Shown here one piece after another: positions 56,946-63,718 of a DNA stretch of 64,000 nucleotides; positions within the stretch are counted from its first letter, which is position 1, and the number at the start of each line of letters is the position of its first letter. The stretch is taken from positions 62,001 to 126,000 of the forward strand of contig JBAQNP010000020.1 in assembly GCA_049303905.1 (NCBI GenBank), read 5' to 3'. The stretch is from UBA2206 sp049303905. GTDB taxonomy: Bacteria; Patescibacteriota; Minisyncoccia; Moranbacterales; UBA2206. Position numbers and translations under genes: made by a program. The notes beneath the pieces are model-generated. The model did not search any database and had not been told where the DNA came from. It saw only the letters and a list, made by a program, of their open reading frames with translations.

Positions 56946-57140
56946 GGTATTTTCTCCTCTTGTAAAAAATTAAAGAACCTTATTTTCATATTCCCACCAT
57001 TGGAAATACAAAAAAACAGCTCACTTAAGGCTGTCTGGTAAAGTTCAATTTTTGTGTAATTTTAAACGCTAACAAACAACCTCAAGGATGATTTTGGGTT
57101 GATCGGTTGCGGTAATGAGTTTGTTAGAATCTTTTTCATA
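56946..57140 (-). promoter_or_regulatory. leader RNA A: conserved block plus intrinsic terminator
   Basis: On the minus strand the leader contains TTGAGGTTGTTTGTTAGCG (57067-57085). It can pair upstream (CTAACAAA / TTTGTTAG, 57069-57076 with 57121-57128). It is followed by a terminator hairpin ACAGC CTTAAGTGA GCTGT with seven T (57008-57034). A short frame beginning MKKILTKLITATDQPK starts at the predicted transcription start and stops inside the block. No other gene is seen in this gap. Confidence 0.65.
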
Positions 57141-57146
57141 AGCCCA

Positions 57147-57174
57147 ATATAGCATAGGATTATTTTTTGTCAAC
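57147..57174 (-). promoter_or_regulatory. promoter of leader A
   Basis: Minus-strand TTGACA (57169-57174) and TATATT (57147-57152) are spaced 16 bp. It is back-to-back with the plus-strand promoter at 57181. Confidence 0.75.
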
Positions 57175-57180
57175 TTTCAA

Positions 57181-57209
57181 TTGACAAAAAGCATAATTTC
57201 GGATAGTAT
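57181..57209 (+). promoter_or_regulatory. promoter of the trpB2 leader
   Basis: TTGACA and TAGTAT with a 17-bp spacer. The predicted start is at or within a base or two of the ATG at 57216, so the first leader peptide would be translated from a leaderless RNA. Confidence 0.75.
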
Positions 57210-57215
57210 TTAGCT

Positions 57216-57269
57216 ATGAAACAGGAAATCTATAAAAATTCAATTTTCTGGTGTGCTTTCAAGATCTAA
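57216..57269 (+). CDS. putative trp leader peptide 1
   Basis: A 17-codon frame, MKQEIYKNSIFWCAFKI, with one Trp codon at position 12. It starts at the predicted transcription start. The stop codon is directly followed by TTTTGAGA (57271-57278), which can pair with TCTCAAAA (57326-57333) and so compete with terminator 1. Interpretation as a leader peptide rests on this arrangement only. Confidence 0.5.
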   Translation: MKQEIYKNSIFWCAFKI

Positions 57270-57322
57270 TTTTTGAGAGCCTCTTAGTGTTTTTGGAAAA
57301 ATATAGCAAATCATTTGGCAAG

Positions 57323-57349
57323 AGTTCTCAAAATAGAGAACTTTTTTGT
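57323..57349 (+). terminator. attenuator terminator 1
   Basis: AGTTCTC AAAATA GAGAACT followed by TTTTT. The 5' arm overlaps TCTCAAAA, which can instead pair with TTTTGAGA after leader peptide 1, giving mutually exclusive structures. Confidence 0.75.
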
Positions 57350-57364
57350 TTTTAGAATAATATT

Positions 57365-57448
57365 ATGACAAATCATATAAAAAATAGTTTGATACAAAAA
57401 AATATCTGGTGGGTAAGAACATTTCCAAGAGCAGGTTGGCGTTTTTAA
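57365..57448 (+). CDS. putative trp leader peptide 2 (Trp-Trp)
   Basis: A 27-codon frame with adjacent Trp codons at positions 15-16 (context KNIWWVRTFPRAGWRF) and a third Trp at 25. Three Trp in 27 residues is far above background. The last codons contain GAGCAGGTT (57429-57437), which is complementary to AACCTGCTC (57478-57486). It lies between terminator 1 and trpB2. Confidence 0.65.
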   Translation: MTNHIKNSLIQKNIWWVRTFPRAGWRF

Positions 57449-57497
57449 ATTTTGAAAAATTTAGACAAAGCCAAAAGAACCTGCTCACAAAGCAGGT
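57429..57497 (+). promoter_or_regulatory. attenuator 2, alternative hairpins
   Basis: GAGCAGGTT (57429-57437) pairs perfectly with AACCTGCTC (57478-57486). ACCTGC (57479-57484) can instead pair with GCAGGT (57492-57497). The two stems exclude each other. A ribosome finishing leader peptide 2 would cover the first arm, leaving the second stem to form. The second stem is followed by CTTATT, a poor T tract. Confidence 0.6.
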
Positions 57498-57526
57498 CTT
57501 ATTAATTAAAAAATAATTCTAAACTT

Positions 57527-58810
57527 ATGCAAACTATAAAAACATATCTCAATATCAGTTACTATCTCAAAAAATATCTTGGCAAACTTCCTTTTCCGCC
57601 AATTCATCCGGCGACAGGAGAAAGATTGAAACCAGAAGATCTGGAACCGCTTTTTGCCAAGGAATTGGTGCGACAAGAATTTTCTTTGGAAAAAGAAATC
57701 GCCATTCCCGAGGAAGTACAAGAGATATATTCACTATACCGCCCAACCCCATTTCTTCGCGCCAGAAGATTGGAAAAATTTCTGGGTACACCGGCGCATA
57801 TCTATTATAAATATGAAGGGGCGAGTCCGGCCGGCAGTCATAAGCTTAACACCGCACTTCCGCAAGCGTTCTATAACAAAAAAGAAGGCGTGAAAATGCT
57901 CACGACTGAAACTGGCGCGGGACAGTGGGGATCAGCGCTAGCGATGGCATGTAATTTTTTCAATTTGGCGTGCAAAGTTTTTATGGTGAAAATTTCCTTT
58001 GAGCAAAAACCATATCGAAAAGTTATTATGCAAACGTTCGGCGCGGATATTACGCCTAGTCCATCAGATACAACTGAGATTGGAAAAAAAATGCTTGAGC
58101 AATATCCTGGCACTTCAGGCAGTTTGGGGATGGCGGTTTCTGAAGCAATTGAAGTGGCGATGAAAAACAAGGAGGCTAAGTATGCTTTAGGTAGCGTACT
58201 AAATCATGTGCTTTTGCATCAAACCATCATAGGGCAAGAAGCAATCCATCAATTGGAAAAAGCTGGGGAATATCCCGATGTAGTGATTGGTTGTTGCGGA
58301 GGAGGAAGTAATTTTGCGGGAATGGCTTTTCCATTTTTAGCGCAAAAACTGGCTGGGAAAAAATCAAAAACTAGATTCATCGGAGTGGAGCCAAGAAGTT
58401 GCGCTTCGATGGGCGAGGGGCAATATCGCTATGACCATGGCGACACTGCTAAACTCACTCCGCTTTTTATGATGGAAACTTTAGGTTGCGATTTTGTTCC
58501 GCCTTCCGAACATTCCGGCGGGCTTCGCTATCACGGCATCGCGCCTCTCATTGCTTTTTTGCATCATGAGGAACTCATTGAAGCGAGAAATTATGATCAA
58601 AAAGAAATTTTTGCCTCAGCCATTGATTTTGCCAAAGCTGAAGGAATTATCCCTGCGCCGGAATCAGCGCATGCTATAAAAGCGACCATTGAAGAAGCGC
58701 TTAGATGCAAAAAAGAAAACAAAAAAGAAACCATAGTCTTCTGTCTTTCCGGGCACGGAATGCTTGATCTTAAAGGATACGAAGATTATTTAAGTGGGAA
58801 AATAAAATAA
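57527..58810 (+). CDS. trpB2: tryptophan synthase beta-like protein, TrpB2 type
   Basis: A 427-aa PLP enzyme. The PLP lysine is in GASPAGSHKLNTALPQA, the glycine-rich phosphate loop is CCGGGSNFAGMAFPFL, and ETGAGQWGSALAMA is typical. The length and N-terminal extension (LPFPPIHPATGERLKPEDL) match TrpB2, which condenses indole with serine and works without TrpA contact. No trpA or other trp gene is in the window, so it may salvage indole. It is preceded by a double Trp-codon leader and followed by a TrpR-like gene. Confidence 0.93.
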   Translation: MQTIKTYLNISYYLKKYLGKLPFPPIHPATGERLKPEDLEPLFAKELVRQEFSLEKEIAIPEEVQEIYSLYRPTPFLRARRLEKFLGTPAHIYYKYEGASPAGSHKLNTALPQAFYNKKEGVKMLTTETGAGQWGSALAMACNFFNLACKVFMVKISFEQKPYRKVIMQTFGADITPSPSDTTEIGKKMLEQYPGTSGSLGMAVSEAIEVAMKNKEAKYALGSVLNHVLLHQTIIGQEAIHQLEKAGEYPDVVIGCCGGGSNFAGMAFPFLAQKLAGKKSKTRFIGVEPRSCASMGEGQYRYDHGDTAKLTPLFMMETLGCDFVPPSEHSGGLRYHGIAPLIAFLHHEELIEARNYDQKEIFASAIDFAKAEGIIPAPESAHAIKATIEEALRCKKENKKETIVFCLSGHGMLDLKGYEDYLSGKIK

Positions 58811-58830
58811 AAATATTTTCCAAAAAAGCA

Positions 58831-58861
58831 AAAAGAGTCCTGAATAATTGGGACTCTTTTG
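58831..58861 (+). terminator. intrinsic terminator after trpB2
   Basis: AAAAGAGTCC and GGACTCTTTT form a 10-bp stem ending in T residues. Confidence 0.82.
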
Positions 58862-58889
58862 TGTTATCTGTAGTCATCTAAATGACCCC

Positions 58890-58917
58890 TTGACAATTTT
58901 TTTGTATTTGCTATGCT
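58890..58917 (+). promoter_or_regulatory. promoter of the TrpR-like gene
   Basis: TTGACA and TATGCT with a 16-bp spacer. The -10 overlaps the left arm of an inverted repeat, TGCTTTA (58914-58920) with TAAAGCA (58945-58951), a candidate autoregulatory operator. Confidence 0.65.
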
Positions 58918-58953
58918 TTATCTAAGTAAAGTGATTTATTAAAGTAAAGCAAT

Positions 58954-59280
58954 ATGAAAAAGTTAAATGATAGTAAGAATGAAGATTTAATGCAAGCTAT
59001 TTTGGCGCTTGAAAACAAGCAAGAAGCCAAGATGTTTTTGCGTGACCTTTTGACGGAAAAGGAAATTTTAGAATTGGGCAATCGCTGGAAAGCGGTGCAA
59101 ATGTTAGACGCGAAAAAAACTTATTCTGAAATTGAAAAAGAAACCGGCCTTAGCTCAACTACTGTGGCGCGAATTTCCAAATGGTTTCAAGCAGGCACAG
59201 GCGGATATGGTTTAATGCTAAAAAGAATTTCTAAGAATCATCACAGAACCCCTTCTAGTTCTAGAAAGCGGTTGATTTAG
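58954..59280 (+). CDS. TrpR/YerC-like transcriptional regulator
   Basis: A 108-aa helical protein of the TrpR superfamily. The core FLRDLLTEKEILELGNRWKA is followed by the helix-turn-helix MLDAKKTYSEIEKETGLSSTTVARISKWF. TrpR binds tryptophan as corepressor; YerC relatives do not all do so. The position directly after trpB2 and before hisG makes tryptophan or histidine control plausible. It is monocistronic between a promoter and a terminator. Confidence 0.85.
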   Translation: MKKLNDSKNEDLMQAILALENKQEAKMFLRDLLTEKEILELGNRWKAVQMLDAKKTYSEIEKETGLSSTTVARISKWFQAGTGGYGLMLKRISKNHHRTPSSSRKRLI

Positions 59281-59302
59281 ATTTTTAGTTATATATCTTC
59301 AC

Positions 59303-59334
59303 AAACCTCTTTCTGGGATAGGAAGAGGTTTTTT
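59303..59334 (+). terminator. intrinsic terminator after the TrpR-like gene
   Basis: AACCTCTT and AAGAGGTT form the stem, followed by TTTT. Confidence 0.82.
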
Positions 59335-59387
59335 AAATTTGGACCTCTTAATATTAGTACATTAAAAATTAAATAGAGGAGAAGAAA

Positions 59388-60242
59388 ATGAAAAAAAATC
59401 TGACTTTGGGAATTCCTTCTGGTTCACTTTTTGATTCCACAGTAGCCTTGCTTCGAAAAGTAGGAATCGAAGTGGTGGTTAACGGGCGCAATTTTATGGC
59501 GGAAATTAGAGGAAGCGATATTTTTTCTCGCGCAATAATTATGCGACCGAATGATCTGCCTCTAGCGCTCAAAAACGGAATTGTTGACGGCATCATCACG
59601 GGGCTTGATATGTGTCTCGAAAGTGGTTTAGGAAAAAAGCTTTGTATAATAGTAGAGCTTAACTTTTCCAAAAAATCTAAAGTGCCGGCTCGAGTGGTAG
59701 TTTTCTGTCGAGAAAGTGATTTAGATGAAATAGTTGATTCCGGAGAAATCTTAGTTTCATCAGAATATATGGAATTGGCGAAAACTATTTTCAAAAAATC
59801 GCAGATAATTTTCTCTACTGGTTCGACTGAAATCAAAGTCGCTATTGCGGAATTTGGTTTTCGATACGGCGTTGGCGTGGTCGAAAGTGGAAAGAGTCTT
59901 AAGGACAACAATCTCAAGATTGTGAAAGTTATCCTGACCACTCCGGTAATTTTCGCTGTAAGAAAAGAAAACCTGGAATTTCAAATCTTCGGCCAAATGC
60001 TCAAGGGTGCGTTGGAAGCCGAGATTTATCAGTTGGTAAAATTCAACGCGGATTCAAAGGACAAGGATCAGTTGATTGAAATTTTGCCAGCTATGGAATC
60101 GCCAACTATTAGCAATCTTGCTGATGGCATGATTGCAATCGAGACGGTTATTGCTAAAGAAGCAATCACCGATTCGATCATAGCAATTAGGAAAAATGGC
60201 GGCAGAAATATTCTCGTACAAAACATTAACATCTCCGTGTAA
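59388..60242 (+). CDS. hisG: ATP phosphoribosyltransferase, long form (HisG)
   Basis: A 284-aa HisG, which joins ATP and PRPP as the first step of histidine synthesis. LTLGIPSGSLFDSTVALLRK is the N-terminal start, DGIITGLDMCLESG lies in domain I, and the PRPP loop region is near IIFSTGSTEIKVA. The C-terminal about 75 residues fit the regulatory domain of the long form. No other his gene is present, so the role of an isolated HisG is unclear. AGAGGAG lies just before the ATG. Confidence 0.88.
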   Translation: MKKNLTLGIPSGSLFDSTVALLRKVGIEVVVNGRNFMAEIRGSDIFSRAIIMRPNDLPLALKNGIVDGIITGLDMCLESGLGKKLCIIVELNFSKKSKVPARVVVFCRESDLDEIVDSGEILVSSEYMELAKTIFKKSQIIFSTGSTEIKVAIAEFGFRYGVGVVESGKSLKDNNLKIVKVILTTPVIFAVRKENLEFQIFGQMLKGALEAEIYQLVKFNADSKDKDQLIEILPAMESPTISNLADGMIAIETVIAKEAITDSIIAIRKNGGRNILVQNINISV

Positions 60243-60248
60243 GAAATA

Positions 60249-60290
60249 AGGGCGTGATGAATATCATTCATCCGCCCTTTCTAATTTTTC
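60249..60290. terminator. bidirectional terminator between hisG and the MBL gene
   Basis: AAGGGCG / CGCCCTT with inner GATGAAT / ATTCATC, followed by TCTAATTTTT. It overlaps the 3' end of the convergent MBL gene. Confidence 0.8.
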
Positions 60291-61006
60291 TTAGATAAAA
60301 CCAATAGCCATTTATTTATAATTTTTAATGCCTCTTTATGATTCATGATTTCATTGTGTCCTGTTAAAACAATTTTAAAATCTAATTTGCTAATAATATT
60401 TAGCGCTCTTAAAAATTGTTTTTTATCTGAAGAATGACAATTAGCATAAATTTCGCCATTATATAATAAATCTCCAGATATTAAAATTTTATATTCAGGT
60501 TCATAGTATATGCAAGAATCTTTTGAATGACCACCAAGGTGCATTATCTTGAAATTATAATCAAACCATCGTATCGATTTTGTTTTAATTGGTATAAAAT
60601 CTGGAATAATAAGATTAAAGTTATCACATACTTGTTTCACCTTCCTATTTATTATTTTATTTAATAAGACTGGGTTAAAATTTTCTTTTTTTAAATATTG
60701 TAAGCACCAATTTTTTTGATCATATATGTTTTTTTTGATAACTTCTGGAATAAGATATTCATTTTTTTTAAAATCTGAAATACCGCCGATATGATCAAAG
60801 TGAGAATGGGTTAAGGCAACTAGGAAATTTTCAATACCCAATTTATTTAGAAATTTTTTTAAAGAAAACAAACCTAATCCGGTATCAAAAATCAAGCAAT
60901 TATTATTTTTTTTAAACAAATAAATATTGCAGCTTTCAAAATTCCAAGGCTCGCTAATTTGAAATATGTTTTTTGAGATTTTTTTTAATATAAATTTTTT
61001 ATTCAT
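60281..61006 (-). CDS. metallo-beta-lactamase-fold hydrolase
   Basis: A 241-aa MBL protein. The HxHxDH motif is HSHFDHIGG, with further ligands in LGGHSKDSC, ISGDLLYNGE and LTGHNE. It binds two metals and hydrolyses thioester, phosphoester or lactone substrates; glyoxalase II-like or RNase-like specificity cannot be told. Converges on hisG. Confidence 0.88.
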   Translation of the reverse strand: MNKKFILKKISKNIFQISEPWNFESCNIYLFKKNNNCLIFDTGLGLFSLKKFLNKLGIENFLVALTHSHFDHIGGISDFKKNEYLIPEVIKKNIYDQKNWCLQYLKKENFNPVLLNKIINRKVKQVCDNFNLIIPDFIPIKTKSIRWFDYNFKIMHLGGHSKDSCIYYEPEYKILISGDLLYNGEIYANCHSSDKKQFLRALNIISKLDFKIVLTGHNEIMNHKEALKIINKWLLVLSKKN

Positions 61007-61027
61007 ATGTGAATTTATAATAACTTA

Positions 61028-61066
61028 AGTAAGAGGGGAAAGCTAGTTAGCTAACCCCTCATTTTT
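61028..61066. terminator. strong hairpin with plus-strand T tract
   Basis: GAGGGG and CCCCTC enclose AGCTA/TAGCT, followed on the plus strand by CATTTTTTT. The flanking genes are both on the minus strand, where the T tract is poor. It may act as a processing or stability element. Confidence 0.5.
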
Positions 61067-61088
61067 TTATTTTCAAGTCATGTAAATA

Positions 61089-61778
61089 TTATGGCTTGAA
61101 AGGTTTTAAATACTGAACCCAACACCCGGCGTTTAATGATTCCGCATCTTCCATTGAAAATAAACACGGTTTAATAATTTTTGCTCCCATCCTTTCGTGA
61201 AAGCGTAACACCGGATCAAAAAGTTTTCCGTCAGCGCGACGCAAATTGCAATACTCATTAATTTTCATCTCAGGCCTTTTGTGATAAAAAGGCACGCGCG
61301 CATTAGCAATTACTGTCTGAATAGGGGGTGACTCTTTTTTTGGAAAGAATAAGGCGTCTAATGTGTATGCAATTAACAGTTCTGATGCTTTGAATTTTTC
61401 TGGCCAATATTTGTCGTGATCAAAATATATACCTCTGAATTTAGGTATTACTCCGACACCAACTAGAAAGCCCGTATTGCCAGTTGGAATATGGACTTTA
61501 TTTGTCCATCCAAAAGATGTCATTTCATCCCATGATGTAAGGATATTGATATCTTGATTCCAATTAAATCTAAAGGCAAATTGGCTACCGACCGGTTTGC
61601 CATTAGTTATTGCTAATTGCACCACTTGTTTTGATGCAATTCTGGCTGCAATTTTTGGTTTTGACGCCGAAACATTTTCACCTGGAGATGCCCAAGCGAG
61701 TTGTTCGATAATCATAAGGCTTTCCAACGAATTGGCGGGGTTTTGAAAATTTAAGATAGGCTTGATTTGAATTTTCAT
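61089..61778 (-). CDS. GNAT-like N-acyltransferase
   Basis: A 229-aa protein. The acetyl-CoA region is VGVGVIPKFRGIYFD followed by ASELLIAYTLDALF, and the C-terminal strand has LRFHERMGAKIIKPCLFS, typical of GNAT folds. A segment of about 35 residues with ANARVPFYHKRPEMK lies between them. The substrate is unknown. It is preceded by a conserved attenuator-like leader shared with the gene at 56613. Confidence 0.6.
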   Translation of the reverse strand: MKIQIKPILNFQNPANSLESLMIIEQLAWASPGENVSASKPKIAARIASKQVVQLAITNGKPVGSQFAFRFNWNQDINILTSWDEMTSFGWTNKVHIPTGNTGFLVGVGVIPKFRGIYFDHDKYWPEKFKASELLIAYTLDALFFPKKESPPIQTVIANARVPFYHKRPEMKINEYCNLRRADGKLFDPVLRFHERMGAKIIKPCLFSMEDAESLNAGCWVQYLKPFKP

Positions 61779-61994
61779 TTCATTTACCTCACTTTTGGGT
61801 TCGTATTTATTTTAAAGAGCAGACGGTCTCGCGCTTTCACTATGAAAGCAGGTGCAAAAAAAACAGCCCTTGAGGCCGTCTGATAAAGTTTAATGATTTT
61901 TCTAAAGTTTTTAAACGCTAACAAACAACCTCAATAAATAGTGGTTGTTGCGTCGTCGTTGAATTAGATTAGATTGTATGTTTTTCATATCGTT
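61779..61994 (-). promoter_or_regulatory. leader RNA B: conserved block plus intrinsic terminator
   Basis: The minus strand carries the same block as leader A (TTGAGGTTGTTTGTTAGCG, about 61914-61934). It pairs upstream (AACAACC / GGTTGTT) and is followed by a terminator ACGGCC TCAAG GGCTGT plus eight T (about 61853-61878). CAGACGG at 61875-61881 can alternatively pair with CCGTCTG at 61819-61825. A 25-codon frame beginning MKNIQSNLIQRRRNNHY ends at the block. No other gene in this 364-bp gap. Confidence 0.65.
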
Positions 61995-62000
61995 GAGTAG

Positions 62001-62029
62001 AATATAAATCAATAATTGTTTTTTGTCAA
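62001..62029 (-). promoter_or_regulatory. promoter of leader B
   Basis: Minus-strand TTGACA (62024-62029) and TATATT (62001-62006) with a 17-bp spacer. TTGACAAAAAA is shared with the promoter of leader A. Confidence 0.78.
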
Positions 62030-62067
62030 GGGCTTGTGAAAAATTTGAAATTATTGAACATTAAAAC

Positions 62068-62096
62068 TTGATTTAGTTTAGTGATTTTGCTAGAAT
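62068..62096 (+). promoter_or_regulatory. promoter of the two small genes at 62143
   Basis: TTGATT and TAGAAT with a 17-bp spacer. A mini-frame ATGAAAAAATAA ends directly before GGAGG. Confidence 0.6.
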
Positions 62097-62142
62097 TTAG
62101 AATAAGTTTAATTATTAACAATGAAAAAATAAGGAGGAAGGG

Positions 62143-62346
62143 ATGTATGAATCGATAACGGGCCCGTTAATTCAAGCAATAAGAATTACGGATTCGAAAA
62201 AAAAGAAATTTGCTATAGATTTTCTTGTCGATTTGATTAAAAATGACAAGAAGATCGAGGATTTCTTCTGGGAGGAGTATAAACAACTAAGTACTTACGT
62301 TGCAAGTTTTATTTGGGCAAATGTTCCGGAATTGTTTGAGGATTGA
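62143..62346 (+). CDS. small hypothetical protein
   Basis: A 67-aa helical protein (KKFAIDFLVDLIKNDKKIED, YVASFIWANVPELFED). AAGGAGGAAGGG just before the ATG is a strong Shine-Dalgarno. The C-terminal pattern VPELFED resembles YPNLFSLE at the end of the next protein, so the two may be distant paralogues. Function unknown. Confidence 0.65.
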   Translation: MYESITGPLIQAIRITDSKKKKFAIDFLVDLIKNDKKIEDFFWEEYKQLSTYVASFIWANVPELFED

Positions 62347-62417
62347 TTATTTTTGGCAGAGGGTCGCAACGCTCGGCTCTCTAAAACGGTTTTTAAAAAT
62401 CAAGGAGGATATTTTTC

Positions 62418-62615
62418 ATGAACTCTACTATCAGAATGTTATTTGATGCGGCTGGTATCGGTGGTGATGAAGAGAAAGAAGTTATCGAGGGTCTCATTAG
62501 AGACAATGAAGAATATGCCACTGATTTTATATGTGGCTTGGGATTCATAGGAGAAAAAGAAAGGGAGGTTCTCGAAGCGGAATATCCAAACCTTTTTTCT
62601 CTTGAAACAGCTTAA
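62418..62615 (+). CDS. small hypothetical protein
   Basis: A 65-aa acidic helical protein (MNSTIRMLFDAAGIGGDEEK, EVLEAEYPNLFSLETA). AAGGAGG lies 11 bp before the ATG. It is followed by a strong terminator, forming a two-gene unit with the preceding small protein. No family recognised. Confidence 0.65.
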   Translation: MNSTIRMLFDAAGIGGDEEKEVIEGLIRDNEEYATDFICGLGFIGEKEREVLEAEYPNLFSLETA

Positions 62616-62629
62616 ACGAAATTGCTTTT

Positions 62630-62667
62630 GGGGTGGATCGTACAAGTTACGGTCCACCCCTTTTTTA
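62630..62667 (+). terminator. strong intrinsic terminator
   Basis: GGGGTGGA and TCCACCCC enclose CGT/ACG, followed by TTTTTT. Confidence 0.9.
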
Positions 62668-62722
62668 TTTGAAATTATTTCGTTATTATGCTAGGTTTAG
62701 TAATAAAGAATAAGAGATTTTT

Positions 62723-63709
62723 ATGAACAAAATTTTTCCAAAAAAATTGAAAAAGGGGGATTTGGTGCAAGTTATTGCGCCAGCTTCTTCGCTGGGGATT
62801 ATTTCGCAGGAAAACAGAAAGATTGCCAATCAACGATTTCAAAAAATGGGTTTGAAATTGATTTTTGGAAAGCACGTGGAGGAAATTGATGAATTTAATT
62901 CTTCTAGTGTCGAATCAAGAATTGAAGATTTACATGAAGCTTTTCGCAATCCCAAAGTCAAAGCTGTTCTTTGCGTGATTGGCGGATTTAGTAGCAATCA
63001 GCTTTTGAAATATATCGATTGGAATTTGATCAAAAAAAATCCTAAGATTTTTTGCGGATATTCGGATATCACAGCACTTGGCAATACTATCTTTGCCAAA
63101 ACAGGGCTAGTGAATTATTCCGGTCCGGCTTATGCTACTTTTGGTGACAAGAAAGGTTTTGATTATACATTGGAATATTTTGAAAAATGTTTATTCTCAA
63201 AAAAATCTTTCGAGGTTGTGTCATCTCTAAAGTGGAGTGATGACAAATATTATATCAATCAAAAGGATCGAACTTTTTTCAAAAACGAAGGACCTTTGAT
63301 TGTTAATGAAGGCAAAGCAGAAGGCACATTGCTTGGCGGTAATCTCTGCACGCTTAATTTGCTTCAGGGGACTGAGTTTTTTCCTGATATCTCAAATTCA
63401 GTTTTGTTTATCGAAGATGATTATATGTCTAATGCAGTTGAGTTTGATCGGAATCTTCAATCGCTTTTGCATTTGCCAAATTTTGACAAAGTACGAGGAA
63501 TTGTTTTTGGGCGTTTTCAAAGAACGAGCGAAATTACCAACGAAAAACTTTTTAAAATTATTAAAACCAAAAAAGAATTAGAAAAAATTCCAATTATCAT
63601 CAACGCTGATTTTGGACACACTCAATCAATGATAACTTTTCCAATCGGCGGAACGGCAAAATTTTCGGCAAAAGATGGGAAAATAAAATTGGAAATTGTA
63701 AAACACTAA
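62723..63709 (+). CDS. LD-carboxypeptidase (peptidase S66, MccF-like)
   Basis: A 328-aa serine peptidase of family S66. The nucleophile is in FCGYSDITALGN, the Glu in VLFIEDDYMSN and the His in NADFGHTQSM. Family members trim L,D-peptide bonds in peptidoglycan recycling or inactivate microcin C-like compounds; which applies here is not known. It is 9 bp upstream of the IPK-like gene. Confidence 0.92.
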   Translation: MNKIFPKKLKKGDLVQVIAPASSLGIISQENRKIANQRFQKMGLKLIFGKHVEEIDEFNSSSVESRIEDLHEAFRNPKVKAVLCVIGGFSSNQLLKYIDWNLIKKNPKIFCGYSDITALGNTIFAKTGLVNYSGPAYATFGDKKGFDYTLEYFEKCLFSKKSFEVVSSLKWSDDKYYINQKDRTFFKNEGPLIVNEGKAEGTLLGGNLCTLNLLQGTEFFPDISNSVLFIEDDYMSNAVEFDRNLQSLLHLPNFDKVRGIVFGRFQRTSEITNEKLFKIIKTKKELEKIPIIINADFGHTQSMITFPIGGTAKFSAKDGKIKLEIVKH

Positions 63710-63718
63710 TTTTTTTTT

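Noticed and set aside
56946..62029. Conserved C-terminal leader peptide in both minus-strand leaders
   Set aside because: The shared nucleotide block is read in different frames in the two short open frames, so the peptide is not conserved. Only the RNA block is retained as a finding.
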